The position numbers and the translations under genes are program-made. From RHLJ01 sp965247355 (GTDB lineage: Bacteria; Bacteroidota; Rhodothermia; Balneolales; Balneolaceae), in assembly GCA_965247355.1 (NCBI GenBank), contig OZ252011.1, positions 310,001 to 374,000 on the forward strand: a stretch of DNA of 64,000 nucleotides, in the 5' to 3' direction. Shown piece by piece: positions 18,112-26,219 of this stretch; the stretch's first letter is position 1, and every line of letters starts with the position of its first letter. The notes beneath the pieces are model-generated. The model made no database searches, was not told the DNA's origin, and was given only the letters and a program-made list of their open reading frames with translations.

Positions 18112-19761
18112 CTATCTCAGTATTGCTCTTTTAACATCAAAATGTTTTGCGAAATTTACTCCGAGAATATCCAACCTATCAAAAGTAGGTGGAAGTCTTA
18201 TTCCTAAAAACTCAATCCATTCTTTCGACTCTTTCTGACTCCAAAGAACTTCAGACAAAGCAATGGCTCTTGGGAAAGCCATGTATTCAACTTTAGCTCC
18301 GGAATGCATGTATTCAGTCCATACATTACCCTGAGAGCCAATCACATACTCTGCTTCTTCTTCTGTTAATTCTTCGGGGACAGGCTCATATTCATAAACA
18401 TCTTTAAGGGTGGTTAATCCACCAATAGAAATAGGTTCTTCCTCAGTAGGTTCAGCCTGGAAATGATCAAAGTAATTCGAAGCATTAGGGGTCATAATAA
18501 CTTCGTGACCCATTTTAGCGGCTTCAATTCCACCTGATTCACCACGCCAACTCATTACAGTAGCTCTTGGTGCTAAACCACCTTCCATGATTTCATCCCA
18601 GCCAATGATTTGTCTACCTTTTGAATTCAGATACTTCTCAATTCGACCAATAAAGTAACTTTGAAGCTCATGTTCGTCTTCCAATCCTTCACGTTCTATC
18701 ACTTGTTGAGCAATCGGACTTTCTTCCCATTGTTTTTTAGGAGCTTCATCCCCGCCAATATGAATGTATTCACTTGGGAAGAGATCCATAATTTCGTCCA
18801 GAACATCTTCCAAAAACCCGAAAGTTGCTTCCGAAGGACAGTAAATATCTTCAAAAACTCCCCAGGTGGTTGCTACTGAATACTCCTTATCAAAACAACC
18901 AAATTCGGGATAAGCAGCCAGTGCAGCGCTGGAATGGCCGGGCATCTCAATTTCAGGTATGATGGTGATATGTCGTTCAGAAGCATATTGAACCACTTCC
19001 CGAATTTCATCCTGTGTATAAAACCCACCATACCGAATACCATCATACTTTCCGGAACCATAATTTCCGATCAGAGTGGAATCCCGCCAGCCACCAATTT
19101 CTGTGAGTTTTGGATACTTTTTAATTTCAATACGCCAGCCCTGATCTTCGGTCAAATGCCAGTGAAAACGATTGAATTTATACATTGCCAGCAAATCAAT
19201 GTATTTCTTCACAAACTCGACAGGGAAGAAATGTCGGGCTACATCAAGATGCATTCCCCGGTATTCGAATCTAGGGTAATCCTGAATTTCCACCGCAGGA
19301 ATTTGCCAAACAATGTTTTTTGGGACTAAAGATGGATCGGTGTACTCAATTTCTGGAGGTAGGAGTTGCCGCAGACTTTGTATACCATAAAAAATACCGG
19401 TCCGGGTTTGGGATGAAATTTCTACTCCCGATTTCGAGACATTAATACGATAGGCTTCTTGATGATTGAAATACAAACTCGGATCAAGTTTTAGAAAAAT
19501 GGAGTTTGAATCAGTGTAGGATTCATATTGTTTAATAGGATAACCTTTCCAATTGGTCACAAATAAAAGATCATTCAAAAACTCCGCTTCCTGTATAAGT
19601 TCTTCAGACGATACATAGATGTTGAGTTTTTCACTTAGTATAAAAGAGTCTTCATTTTGTAAAACAGATACAGGCTTAGGAATAATGGAAATTCCCTGAT
19701 AAGCGGAAATGGGGGATAAAAGTAGCAGCGCTAATCCTAAAGCTAAAGAATGATTTTTCAT
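18112..19761 (-). CDS. Beta-N-acetylhexosaminidase, GH20
   Basis: 549 residues with a signal peptide, the small N-terminal alpha/beta GH20b domain (about 25-160) and the catalytic TIM barrel beginning FEYRGMHLDVARHFF. The catalytic pair Asp338-Glu339 is present in HIGGDEAP; WHLTEDQGWR and the WRGESGG loop are conserved substrate-pocket motifs. The enzyme removes terminal GlcNAc/GalNAc from chitin fragments or glycans in the periplasm. It is monocistronic upstream of nifJ on the same strand with a 152-base gap. A second hexosaminidase, of the unrelated GH3 family, lies at 44-45 kb. Confidence 0.95.
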   Translation of the reverse strand: MKNHSLALGLALLLLSPISAYQGISIIPKPVSVLQNEDSFILSEKLNIYVSSEELIQEAEFLNDLLFVTNWKGYPIKQYESYTDSNSIFLKLDPSLYFNHQEAYRINVSKSGVEISSQTRTGIFYGIQSLRQLLPPEIEYTDPSLVPKNIVWQIPAVEIQDYPRFEYRGMHLDVARHFFPVEFVKKYIDLLAMYKFNRFHWHLTEDQGWRIEIKKYPKLTEIGGWRDSTLIGNYGSGKYDGIRYGGFYTQDEIREVVQYASERHITIIPEIEMPGHSSAALAAYPEFGCFDKEYSVATTWGVFEDIYCPSEATFGFLEDVLDEIMDLFPSEYIHIGGDEAPKKQWEESPIAQQVIEREGLEDEHELQSYFIGRIEKYLNSKGRQIIGWDEIMEGGLAPRATVMSWRGESGGIEAAKMGHEVIMTPNASNYFDHFQAEPTEEEPISIGGLTTLKDVYEYEPVPEELTEEEAEYVIGSQGNVWTEYMHSGAKVEYMAFPRAIALSEVLWSQKESKEWIEFLGIRLPPTFDRLDILGVNFAKHFDVKRAILR

Positions 19762-19896
19762 TAGTTTTTGATGTAGAATCTAAGTGAAAATGATCCACTT
19801 AAAAAATTTAGCGGGCTGTTTTTTAATTTTTGTGAATACTTCACTTGGAAGCCAAAAAATCCGCATCTTTAGGCTTAATCAAAGGACTTCTATTTT

Positions 19897-20994
19897 ATGA
19901 TCGTAACTATCGCACTATTCATCGCCGGGCTTGTAGCATTAATAGCCGGAGCAGAATTATTTCTAAAAGCGGTAGATCATTTTGGACTCAAATGGGGGGT
20001 TTCCCCGTTGATTATGGGACTTACGGTGGTTGCGTTTGCGACAGGTGCACCGGAGCTCGCCATCAGTATAAAAGCAGCTGCAACTGGAAGTGCTGATCTT
20101 GTTCTGGGGAATATCATAGGAAGTAATGTAGCTAATATTCTTCTGATTCTTGGAATTACATCACTCATAGCTCCTATCAATATTACCCGTCGGATTATTA
20201 AAATTGATGTTCCTATCGTTATTGCAGTTAGTATCGTTCTTATGATACTCGCATTTGATGGCAAGCTAACAACCATTGACGGAGTGATCTTACTGGTGGG
20301 TTTTATCGCTTACTCTATTTACACCTACCTGCATATTCAAAAGAGTAAAGAAGAAGAAACCGAGCAGATTTTTGAATACGAAAAATCAATTGATGAGCTG
20401 GCGCAAGGGAGTTGGTTTTACATCAAAAATGCAGGATTACTGTTAATTGGGTTAGTGATGATTGTAGTAGGTTCCAACTGGATGGTAGAAAGCGCAGTCA
20501 AGATAGCAACGGTACTGGGGCTTTCTGAACTGGTAATCGGCCTTACTATTGTTTCTATTGGAACTTCGCTACCGGAAGTAGCCACATCACTCTCGGCGGC
20601 CAGAAAGGGAAATGCGGATATTGCGGTAGCGAATGTGTTGGGAAGTAATCTCTACAATGTGCTTCTTACTCTGGGACTTACACTTGTAATTGCTCCAAAT
20701 GTGCTGGATGTATCTGCCAATGCGATAAATCTTGATCTTCCTTTTATGGTTGCTGTAAGCATTGCTTGTATTCCAATTTTTATAGCCGGCTTCAATTTAA
20801 CCCGGATGGATGGCTTCATCTTTCTGTTCTATTATTTCAGTTACCTCACTTATCTGGTATTGGATGCAATTTCATCAACCTTTGTTCCATCCATTGAACT
20901 TGGCATGTTATGGGTAATTGTTCCGGCAACAGTAGTCTATATGATTTGGAGAATCTACATCTACCGAAAGCAAATTCTAAAAAGTATAACCTGA
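19897..20994 (+). CDS. Calcium/sodium antiporter, CaCA family (YrbG-like)
   Basis: 365 residues, about ten membrane helices in two inverted repeats. Each repeat has the signature alpha motif: FATGAPELAIS with GNIIGSNVANILLILG in the first, and SIGTSLPEVATSLSAARKGN with ANVLGSNLYNVLLTLG in the second. The acidic residues in GAPEL and SLPEV coordinate Ca2+/Na+. An acidic cytosolic loop (KSKEEETEQ) links the halves. It exchanges Ca2+ for Na+ or H+ across the inner membrane, in keeping with the adjacent NhaA and a saline habitat. Confidence 0.95.
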   Translation: MIVTIALFIAGLVALIAGAELFLKAVDHFGLKWGVSPLIMGLTVVAFATGAPELAISIKAAATGSADLVLGNIIGSNVANILLILGITSLIAPINITRRIIKIDVPIVIAVSIVLMILAFDGKLTTIDGVILLVGFIAYSIYTYLHIQKSKEEETEQIFEYEKSIDELAQGSWFYIKNAGLLLIGLVMIVVGSNWMVESAVKIATVLGLSELVIGLTIVSIGTSLPEVATSLSAARKGNADIAVANVLGSNLYNVLLTLGLTLVIAPNVLDVSANAINLDLPFMVAVSIACIPIFIAGFNLTRMDGFIFLFYYFSYLTYLVLDAISSTFVPSIELGMLWVIVPATVVYMIWRIYIYRKQILKSIT

Positions 20995-21137
20995 TTTATT
21001 CCGGGAACTTTTTAAGAAACCTTTACAGTTCTTTTAACCGAATAAAGGTATTCTATTGTCGTGCAAAGAATTCATTCACATATCAACAATTACATAAGGC
21101 AGTTTGACAGATCTGTTTCAGTGTTTACTTTGCCTTT

Positions 21138-21213
21138 GGTGCTTAGCTGTCCACAGCACCATTTTGAGGAACGTTAGTTCTCGATCTAATCTTTATAATT
21201 TCAGCATAGCTGA
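21138..21213 (+). promoter_or_regulatory. Candidate structured 5' leader of nhaA
   Basis: Three compact hairpins stand in a row before the nhaA start: GGTGCT/AGCACC (21138-21143 with 21155-21160), GAGgAAC/GTTCTC around a GTTA loop (21166-21182), and TCAGC/GCTGA around ATA (21201-21213). Known nhaA-associated leader RNAs (nhaA-I and nhaA-II, lithium-sensing) occupy this kind of position, but I cannot match their consensus by eye. Regulatory function is a guess based on position and structure. Confidence 0.3.
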
Positions 21214-21241
21214 TTTCAATCATAAAATTTAATTCAGAATT

Positions 21242-22549
21242 ATGAACCAAAGTTCATCCTCTACACCTTTATCTCCGGTGATGGAATTTATAAAAGCAGA
21301 ATCTTTCTCGGGGATTCTTTTAATGGTATCTGCAGTATTAGCTCTAATTGTGGCAAACTCGCCTTTATCGGAGTGGTACGTCCGTCTATTTGAAATGAAA
21401 TTTACAATCGGTTTTGATGGTGCAGACATTTCAAAACCATTGATTCTCTGGATCAATGATGGTCTAATGGCCATTTTCTTTTTGTTGATCGGCCTTGAGA
21501 TAAAACGGGAGGTTAAATTTGGTGAGCTTTCCACATTACAATCTGCCTTGCTACCGGTAATTGCTGCATTTGGTGGAGCGCTGATTCCGGGATTAATCTT
21601 TTTTGGCTTTAATGCTGGCACTGAATTTATGGATGGCTGGGCCGTAGCCATTGCTACTGATATTGCTTTTGCAATCGGGGTATTAGCATTATTAGGTAGT
21701 CGTGCCCCACTTTGGGCTAAGGTATTTCTTACAGCCGTGGCAGTAGTAGATGATTTGATCGCCGTGTTGGTGATCGCTTTGTTCTATACGAGTAAAATTT
21801 CAGTGATGGCCTTAGGTGTTTCTGCGGTCGCACTTATTATTTTAATCACACTCAATCTCTCCAATGTTCGTTCAATTGCAGTTTATATAATTTTTGGGCT
21901 GATCCTTTGGGTAGCTGTTCTTAAGTCTGGAGTTCACGCAACTATAGCCGGAGTATTATTAGGCTTTTTAGTTCCGGCAACATCTCCAAGAGACAGAGAA
22001 AAGGTACTCGACGAGATTGAAGACGGGGTAGATATGCTCCGTGAGGCCGAAGAAACTCCGGACGAAGAAGATGAGGAGGTGGCTATGCATATTCTCGAAG
22101 AAAGTATTGAGCAACTCGAAAGTCCCCTTCATAAACTTGAGCATAAGCTTCATCCTTGGGTCGCCTATTTTATTATGCCAGTGTTTGCCTTTGCTAATGC
22201 CGGAGTAGCACTTTCAGCAGAGCAAACAGTTGCTGCATTTTCGTCAACACTAACTCTGGGTATCTTATTTGGGTTATTTCTGGGAAAGCAGGTGGGTATT
22301 ATGCTCTCGGTATGGATTTCGCATAAACTGGGATTCGTGCAGCTTCCGAAGGATAAAAATATGTGGACGATCTTCTATGGTATTGCATGTTTAACCGGTA
22401 TCGGATTTACAATGTCTTTGTTTATTGGCGGACTGGCTTTTACTGATCCAAAATTCATCGAGTATTCTAAAGTAGGAATCTTTGTGGGGTCGTTATTAAG
22501 TGGTTTGCTTGGATATTTCTTCCTCAGGTTTAAGCTTAAAGAAGAGTGA
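21242..22549 (+). CDS. nhaA: Na+/H+ antiporter NhaA
   Basis: 435 residues with the NhaA fold. The transport residues are present: Asp140 in AIATDIAFAIGVL and the Asp170-Asp171 pair in AVVDDLIAVLVIA; the N-terminal FFLLIGLEIKREV motif and C-terminal TGIGFTMSLFIGGLAF are also typical. A strongly acidic cytosolic loop of about 60 residues (around 240-300, EETPDEEDEEV) is longer than in the E. coli protein, which has about 388 residues; such insertions are common in this phylum. It expels Na+ (or Li+) in exchange for protons. The neighbours are the CaCA exchanger upstream and a lipoprotein downstream. Confidence 0.96.
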   Translation: MNQSSSSTPLSPVMEFIKAESFSGILLMVSAVLALIVANSPLSEWYVRLFEMKFTIGFDGADISKPLILWINDGLMAIFFLLIGLEIKREVKFGELSTLQSALLPVIAAFGGALIPGLIFFGFNAGTEFMDGWAVAIATDIAFAIGVLALLGSRAPLWAKVFLTAVAVVDDLIAVLVIALFYTSKISVMALGVSAVALIILITLNLSNVRSIAVYIIFGLILWVAVLKSGVHATIAGVLLGFLVPATSPRDREKVLDEIEDGVDMLREAEETPDEEDEEVAMHILEESIEQLESPLHKLEHKLHPWVAYFIMPVFAFANAGVALSAEQTVAAFSSTLTLGILFGLFLGKQVGIMLSVWISHKLGFVQLPKDKNMWTIFYGIACLTGIGFTMSLFIGGLAFTDPKFIEYSKVGIFVGSLLSGLLGYFFLRFKLKEE

Positions 22550-22576
22550 TAATATTTTAGCCTTTCATCTTTGATT

Positions 22577-22610
22577 ATTATTGATTTAATTAAATTAGTT
22601 AATCAACAAT
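22577..22610. terminator. AT-rich hairpin after nhaA
   Basis: ATTATTGATT and AATCAACAAT pair over 9 of 10 bases around a 14-base AT-rich loop, 27 bases after the nhaA stop and 10 before the next ATG. There is no clean T run, so its termination function is uncertain. Confidence 0.3.
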
Positions 22611-22620
22611 AGTCAGATAT

Positions 22621-23604
22621 ATGAGAGAGCTGGTCGTATTATCAGTAGTGATTCTGACCTTTTCAGGGTGTGGGATATTTGATGCTTCAGAAAAAAAGCC
22701 TAAACCTGAATATGAATGGGAAGAGTTCGGACAATTCAGGGATAAATGGAATACCGCAGTTGAGATTACTCCTGATAATGTTTTATTCATTGCACAAGAT
22801 GAAAAATTATTCAGGTCAACAAATCGTGGAGAAAATTTCCAGAGACTAAGTACTCCTGATTCTGCGAATATTGTTCGAATCAGAACGCTTAATCGAAAAT
22901 TATATATCATCGGTAATGTGTATCGACCAGACGGTGGAGATTGGGGAAGGTTTGTAAGCTGGGTATATGTTTCGGAAGATAACGGACAAAGCTGGGATAT
23001 TGTAACCGGTGGATATATCATGCAGGATATTACCTATTATGATAATCGCTTACATATTGGAAGAAAACATGGGGTTACAACTCTTGACCTAGAGACCGGA
23101 GAAAGCTTTAGAAATAGTTTTATATACAGTAAGCTGAGCGATCATATTGAAGAAATTAAAGTTACTTCTGATGGAAGAATTTTTCTTGCTTCTCATGATG
23201 GCTTACACGCCTCTTTTGATAATGGCGAAACCTGGGCTAAAGTTTCTGTAAATGTTCCAAAAACAGCCGACTTTTTTCGGTCGTTAGAAATTGATGAAAA
23301 CGACAATCTGTATCTATCTGAGTACGAACGAATCTATAAAGTGATGGGGGTCGAACTGTATTGGGAGCGTTACAATACCAGTCTTGGCAATGATCTCATT
23401 AAATTAATACCAGACAATAAGCTCCTTCTTTTAGCTTCCAGTGAGTTGAAAATTGCAGATCGCGACGAGCTTTCTTTTAAGAGAATAGAGCCTGAAACCA
23501 CTCAGGAATATGGTCCTTATTTTGACTTCATTGATGTCTTTTCAAACGGAGATATTATTTTAGCTGGCTATAGTCATGTATTCCTTGGAAGAAAAGTGCG
23601 ATAG
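22621..23604 (+). CDS. BNR/Ycf48-type beta-propeller lipoprotein
   Basis: 327 residues. A short signal ends in a lipobox (LTFSGCG), so the protein is probably anchored by a lipid in the outer or inner membrane. The rest contains sialidase-type Asp-box motifs of the S-x-D-x-G-x-x-W kind (STNRGENFQ, SEDNGQSWDIV, SFDNGETWAKV), repeated about every 60-70 residues, pointing to a beta-propeller of Ycf48/sortilin type. Binding or assembly roles are known for such proteins; the partner here is unknown. It stands alone after nhaA. Confidence 0.7.
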   Translation: MRELVVLSVVILTFSGCGIFDASEKKPKPEYEWEEFGQFRDKWNTAVEITPDNVLFIAQDEKLFRSTNRGENFQRLSTPDSANIVRIRTLNRKLYIIGNVYRPDGGDWGRFVSWVYVSEDNGQSWDIVTGGYIMQDITYYDNRLHIGRKHGVTTLDLETGESFRNSFIYSKLSDHIEEIKVTSDGRIFLASHDGLHASFDNGETWAKVSVNVPKTADFFRSLEIDENDNLYLSEYERIYKVMGVELYWERYNTSLGNDLIKLIPDNKLLLLASSELKIADRDELSFKRIEPETTQEYGPYFDFIDVFSNGDIILAGYSHVFLGRKVR

Positions 23605-23738
23605 AATAGATTGATTGTTTAGTAACTGATTATTAAATTTTTCTAATATTAAAAGTTTAATAATAATCGGAAGAACTCTGGGTACAAACTCCAATCAGCT
23701 TTTTTTAAAATCCCTTCCGATAAATCAATACTATTTCT

Positions 23739-25058
23739 ATGGAAAATAAATGGTTTAGTAATATTTCCGAGAAATAGCTTTATATAATCATTGTTCTTTC
23801 TGTAGGAGCACTTATTATTTTAAACCAGCTTATCGCACAGTTTTTATTAGGTAAAATCGCTGAGGAAGAACAGGCTACTTACATAACCAGTCAGTTTGCG
23901 ATGGAGAGTCAGAAGCTGGAAACCCTTAGTCTCAGGGCAGTCATAGATACAAGTTATTTCGATCTCCTTAAGAAAGAAAATGAGCTATGGTATACAATGG
24001 GAGTAGAAATAGAAGAAAAGGATTCCCAGCTTCACTTAAATAAAGCTGATACGGAACAGGTTCAATTGTATCTGGATAGTTTACATAAACAGCGTGATGC
24101 ACTTTATACACGAATTGGTTCTTTAGAAAGCCCGGCAGAGCTAGAGGCTAATCTGGAGGATATAATAAGGTTGGAAGATACTTTCAGCGAAACAGCCGGT
24201 GAGCTTTATGATACACTTGAAGAGATTGGAGCATTAGATATTTCAAGATTAAGAAATTGGGAAATCATTATAGCAGTATTCTCTTTGTTACTTTTATGGT
24301 TCGAGTTTCAGTTTATAATTATGCCTGTAATTAGTGAGTTGAACAGGCGTAAAAAGGAGCTCGAAGAATTAAACGAAAGTAAAGACCGGATTTTAGCAAC
24401 AGTAGCTCATGATATAAGAAATCCCCTTACCGGAATTAAGGGTATGCTTGGCATAATGAAAGAGGAGGATCAAAATTTAAGTGAAGAGAGTCATGAAATG
24501 ATTGATTTGTCCATCGACTCTTGTGATAAAGCTGAAAAACTGATTCAGGAGCTACTGGATATATCGCTATTGGAAAGTGAAGATTTTCATCTGGAAACCG
24601 ATTTGGTACACTTTGAACAATATCTTCGTGGAGTTCTGACGCAGTTCAAACCTAAAGCAGAGCAAAAAAATATTGAGTTAAAACTTACAATAAATCCTAA
24701 ATCCCTGGAAACATCAATTGACAAGCACCAATTCTCCAGAGTAATAGAAAACATTGTTGGGAATGCAATCAAGTTTACAGATGAAGGGAAAGTAGAACTT
24801 TATTCAAAAGAAGATAAAGATAATGTGATTATCGAAATTCGGGATACCGGTATTGGGATTCCTGAAAAACTGAAGGGCTACATTTTTGATAAATTCTCAC
24901 GAGCAAGAAGATTAGGAACTAAAGGAGAAAGCACGACAGGTTTAGGAATGTCTATTGTGAAAACCATAGTAGAAAAACATGGTGGTAATATTTGGCTTGA
25001 AAGTGAAGAGGGTAAAGGCACGGTATTCTTTATCACATTACCGAAGACAGAGGGCTAA
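23739..25058 (+). pseudogene. Membrane histidine kinase interrupted by in-frame TAG at codon 13
   Basis: The frame begins MENKWFSNISEK at ATG 23739, meets TAG at 23775-23777, and continues in the same frame with LYIIIVLSVGALIIL, a clear first membrane helix, into the kinase. No ATG, GTG or TTG occurs in frame until ATG 23901, so reinitiation there gives 385 residues lacking helix 1. Remaining parts (numbered from 23739): sensor region to about 174, second helix about 175-197, HisKA with His224 in AHDIRNPLTG, HATPase with NIVGNAIKFT, DTGIGIPEK and TTGLGMSIV. All kinase motifs are intact, so the lesion is a single transition (for example CAG or TGG to TAG) or an assembly error. The output partner is not adjacent. 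Confidence 0.75.
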
Positions 25059-25069
25059 CCTATTTCTTA

Positions 25070-25153
25070 TCCTTAGCCCGCTTTTCTTTCTCTTCCAAAA
25101 TCCAGTTTACATACAAAAATTCTAAAGCCGAACTTTCAAATCCTTTCCAGTTT
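25070..25153. repeat. 84-bp direct repeat, left copy (old 3' end of the glycosylase gene)
   Basis: Identical over 84 bases to 26221-26304. Read on the complement it encodes the last residues of the glycosylase, and beyond the identity the frame ends KDKK-stop (TAG at 25060-25062), one base from the kinase stop. This appears to be the ancestral gene end, displaced by the cassette. Confidence 0.9.
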
Positions 25154-25195
25154 GTTTTAAACTCAAAAACTATTGATACAAGTTTAATTATTTAA

Positions 25196-25522
25196 TCAAA
25201 AAATCTCTGGTTCTGTGTTTGTGGAACTATTCTTGATTGTAATATTTAAATCTTTACTAGCTTCTTCAATTTCATATTCATTAGTAACTAATTTCGAAAC
25301 AGGTTCTGGGACAAGCTTCTCAATTGGTTGTCCATATTCGATTGATAATCTCCAAATTATGTCAAGAGGAGCTCTTTGCCTTCCAGATTCAATATTAGCA
25401 TAATTTGCTCGAGTAATTTCTAAGACAGTTGCTATTTCTTCTTGTGTCTTATTAGCACGGTTTCTGTGCTCTTTTAGTTTTTTTCCAGTTACTTGGTAGA
25501 ATCCTCTTTGATCAAAGCTCAT
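25196..25522 (-). CDS. XRE-family HTH regulator of the cassette
   Basis: From ATG 25522 the product has 108 residues, beginning MSFDQRGFYQVTGKKL. A longer frame to 25609 adds an implausible Phe/Ile/Tyr-rich stretch and runs over the promoter region, so I reject it. Residues about 12-70 are an HTH_3 domain: LKEHRNRANKTQEEIATVL, ITRANYANIESGRQ, then DIIWRLSIEYGQPIEKLVP. The tail is acidic and polar. It is divergent from the DUF2299-like gene and probably represses both promoters through the TGTGT/ACACA site. The arrangement recalls toxin-antitoxin or phage-repressor switches. Confidence 0.85.
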   Translation of the reverse strand: MSFDQRGFYQVTGKKLKEHRNRANKTQEEIATVLEITRANYANIESGRQRAPLDIIWRLSIEYGQPIEKLVPEPVSKLVTNEYEIEEASKDLNITIKNSSTNTEPEIF

Positions 25523-25561
25523 ATATATAATTAAGTGTTCAGAAATATAGAAAAAAAAATA

Positions 25562-25599
25562 TTGACAAATAAATCTAATCTGTGTAATATAAGCACACA
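25562..25599 (+). promoter_or_regulatory. Canonical sigma-70 promoter with overlapping operator in the cassette
   Basis: TTGACA (25562-25567), a 17-base spacer and TAATAT (25585-25590) are near consensus for a classic sigma-70 promoter, directed at the DUF2299-like gene. TGTGT (25581-25585) and ACACA (25595-25599) form an inverted repeat with a 9-base spacer straddling the -10 element, a good candidate site for the XRE protein. Confidence 0.65.
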
Positions 25600-25630
25600 A
25601 TAAAAACAATAAATCACAAACTCATATATT

Positions 25631-26155
25631 ATGAACACAAAAGATTTACTTATTGAAAAAGAAGAAGTTGTAGAATGGCTCAAATTAATTGGGTCTACTC
25701 CCACAGATGTAAATAATGTAGGAGAAGATTCAGAATGGCATATTGAATTTGATTATCCTACCAAATCACCTCAACGCATGCATATTGTATGCCCTGAGCA
25801 AAAACCACATCAAATTATTATTGCTAATGGTTTAAATATTTCTCCTAATCACATTCGTGCATTTGATGAAATGCCCTCCAATGAGAAAAGAGAATTCTTG
25901 TTTCGTTTGAAATATGAATTATCGAACTCTGATTATGACTTTAAAGTTGAAGGAGCTAAAAGCGAGTTAGATTGCCCTACTGTAATTCAATTTAGTAAAG
26001 TTAAATTTGGAGATGGATTAACTCTCGATTCATTTGCTGAATCTATTGGAGTTGTATTCAAGGCAAAAGTTAAATCGATTTTCCTTATAAATTTAATTTT
26101 GCAAGAACCTGATTCTAGTGATAATAAATTCGATTTTAAGACTATTCAAAATTGA
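25631..26155 (+). CDS. DUF2299-like protein, cassette cargo
   Basis: 174 residues without signal peptide or membrane segment, so cytosolic. The pattern of an amphipathic start (VVEWLKLIG), a beta-rich middle (WHIEFDYP, MHIVCPE, QIIIANGLNISPNH), a KREFLFRLKYEL helix and a final GDGLTLDSFAESIGVVFKA helix resembles DUF2299, whose fold is reported to resemble secretion chaperones; this match is from memory and unverified. No catalytic motif is evident. It is controlled with the divergent XRE gene and ends in a strong terminator. It could be an effector or toxin, a nucleic-acid or protein-binding factor, or a phage-defence component; nothing in the sequence decides. Confidence 0.6.
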   Translation: MNTKDLLIEKEEVVEWLKLIGSTPTDVNNVGEDSEWHIEFDYPTKSPQRMHIVCPEQKPHQIIIANGLNISPNHIRAFDEMPSNEKREFLFRLKYELSNSDYDFKVEGAKSELDCPTVIQFSKVKFGDGLTLDSFAESIGVVFKAKVKSIFLINLILQEPDSSDNKFDFKTIQN

Positions 26156-26179
26156 ATACTCTATTTAGATAAACCTTTT

Positions 26180-26219
26180 AACTAACCAAAATTTAAATAG
26201 TAAGTTTTGGTTAGTTTTT
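26180..26219. terminator. Bidirectional terminator at the right edge of the cassette
   Basis: AACTAACCAAAA (26180-26191) and TTTTGGTTAGTT (26205-26216) pair perfectly over 12 bases around 13 bases, followed by a short T run, with an A-rich 5' flank for the other strand. The glycosylase stop codon (26211-26213, complement) lies inside the right arm. Confidence 0.8.

Noticed and set aside
25523..25609. Extension of the XRE frame by 29 residues
   Set aside because: The added stretch is Phe/Tyr/Ile-rich, lies over the promoter region and removes the usual position of the HTH near the N terminus.
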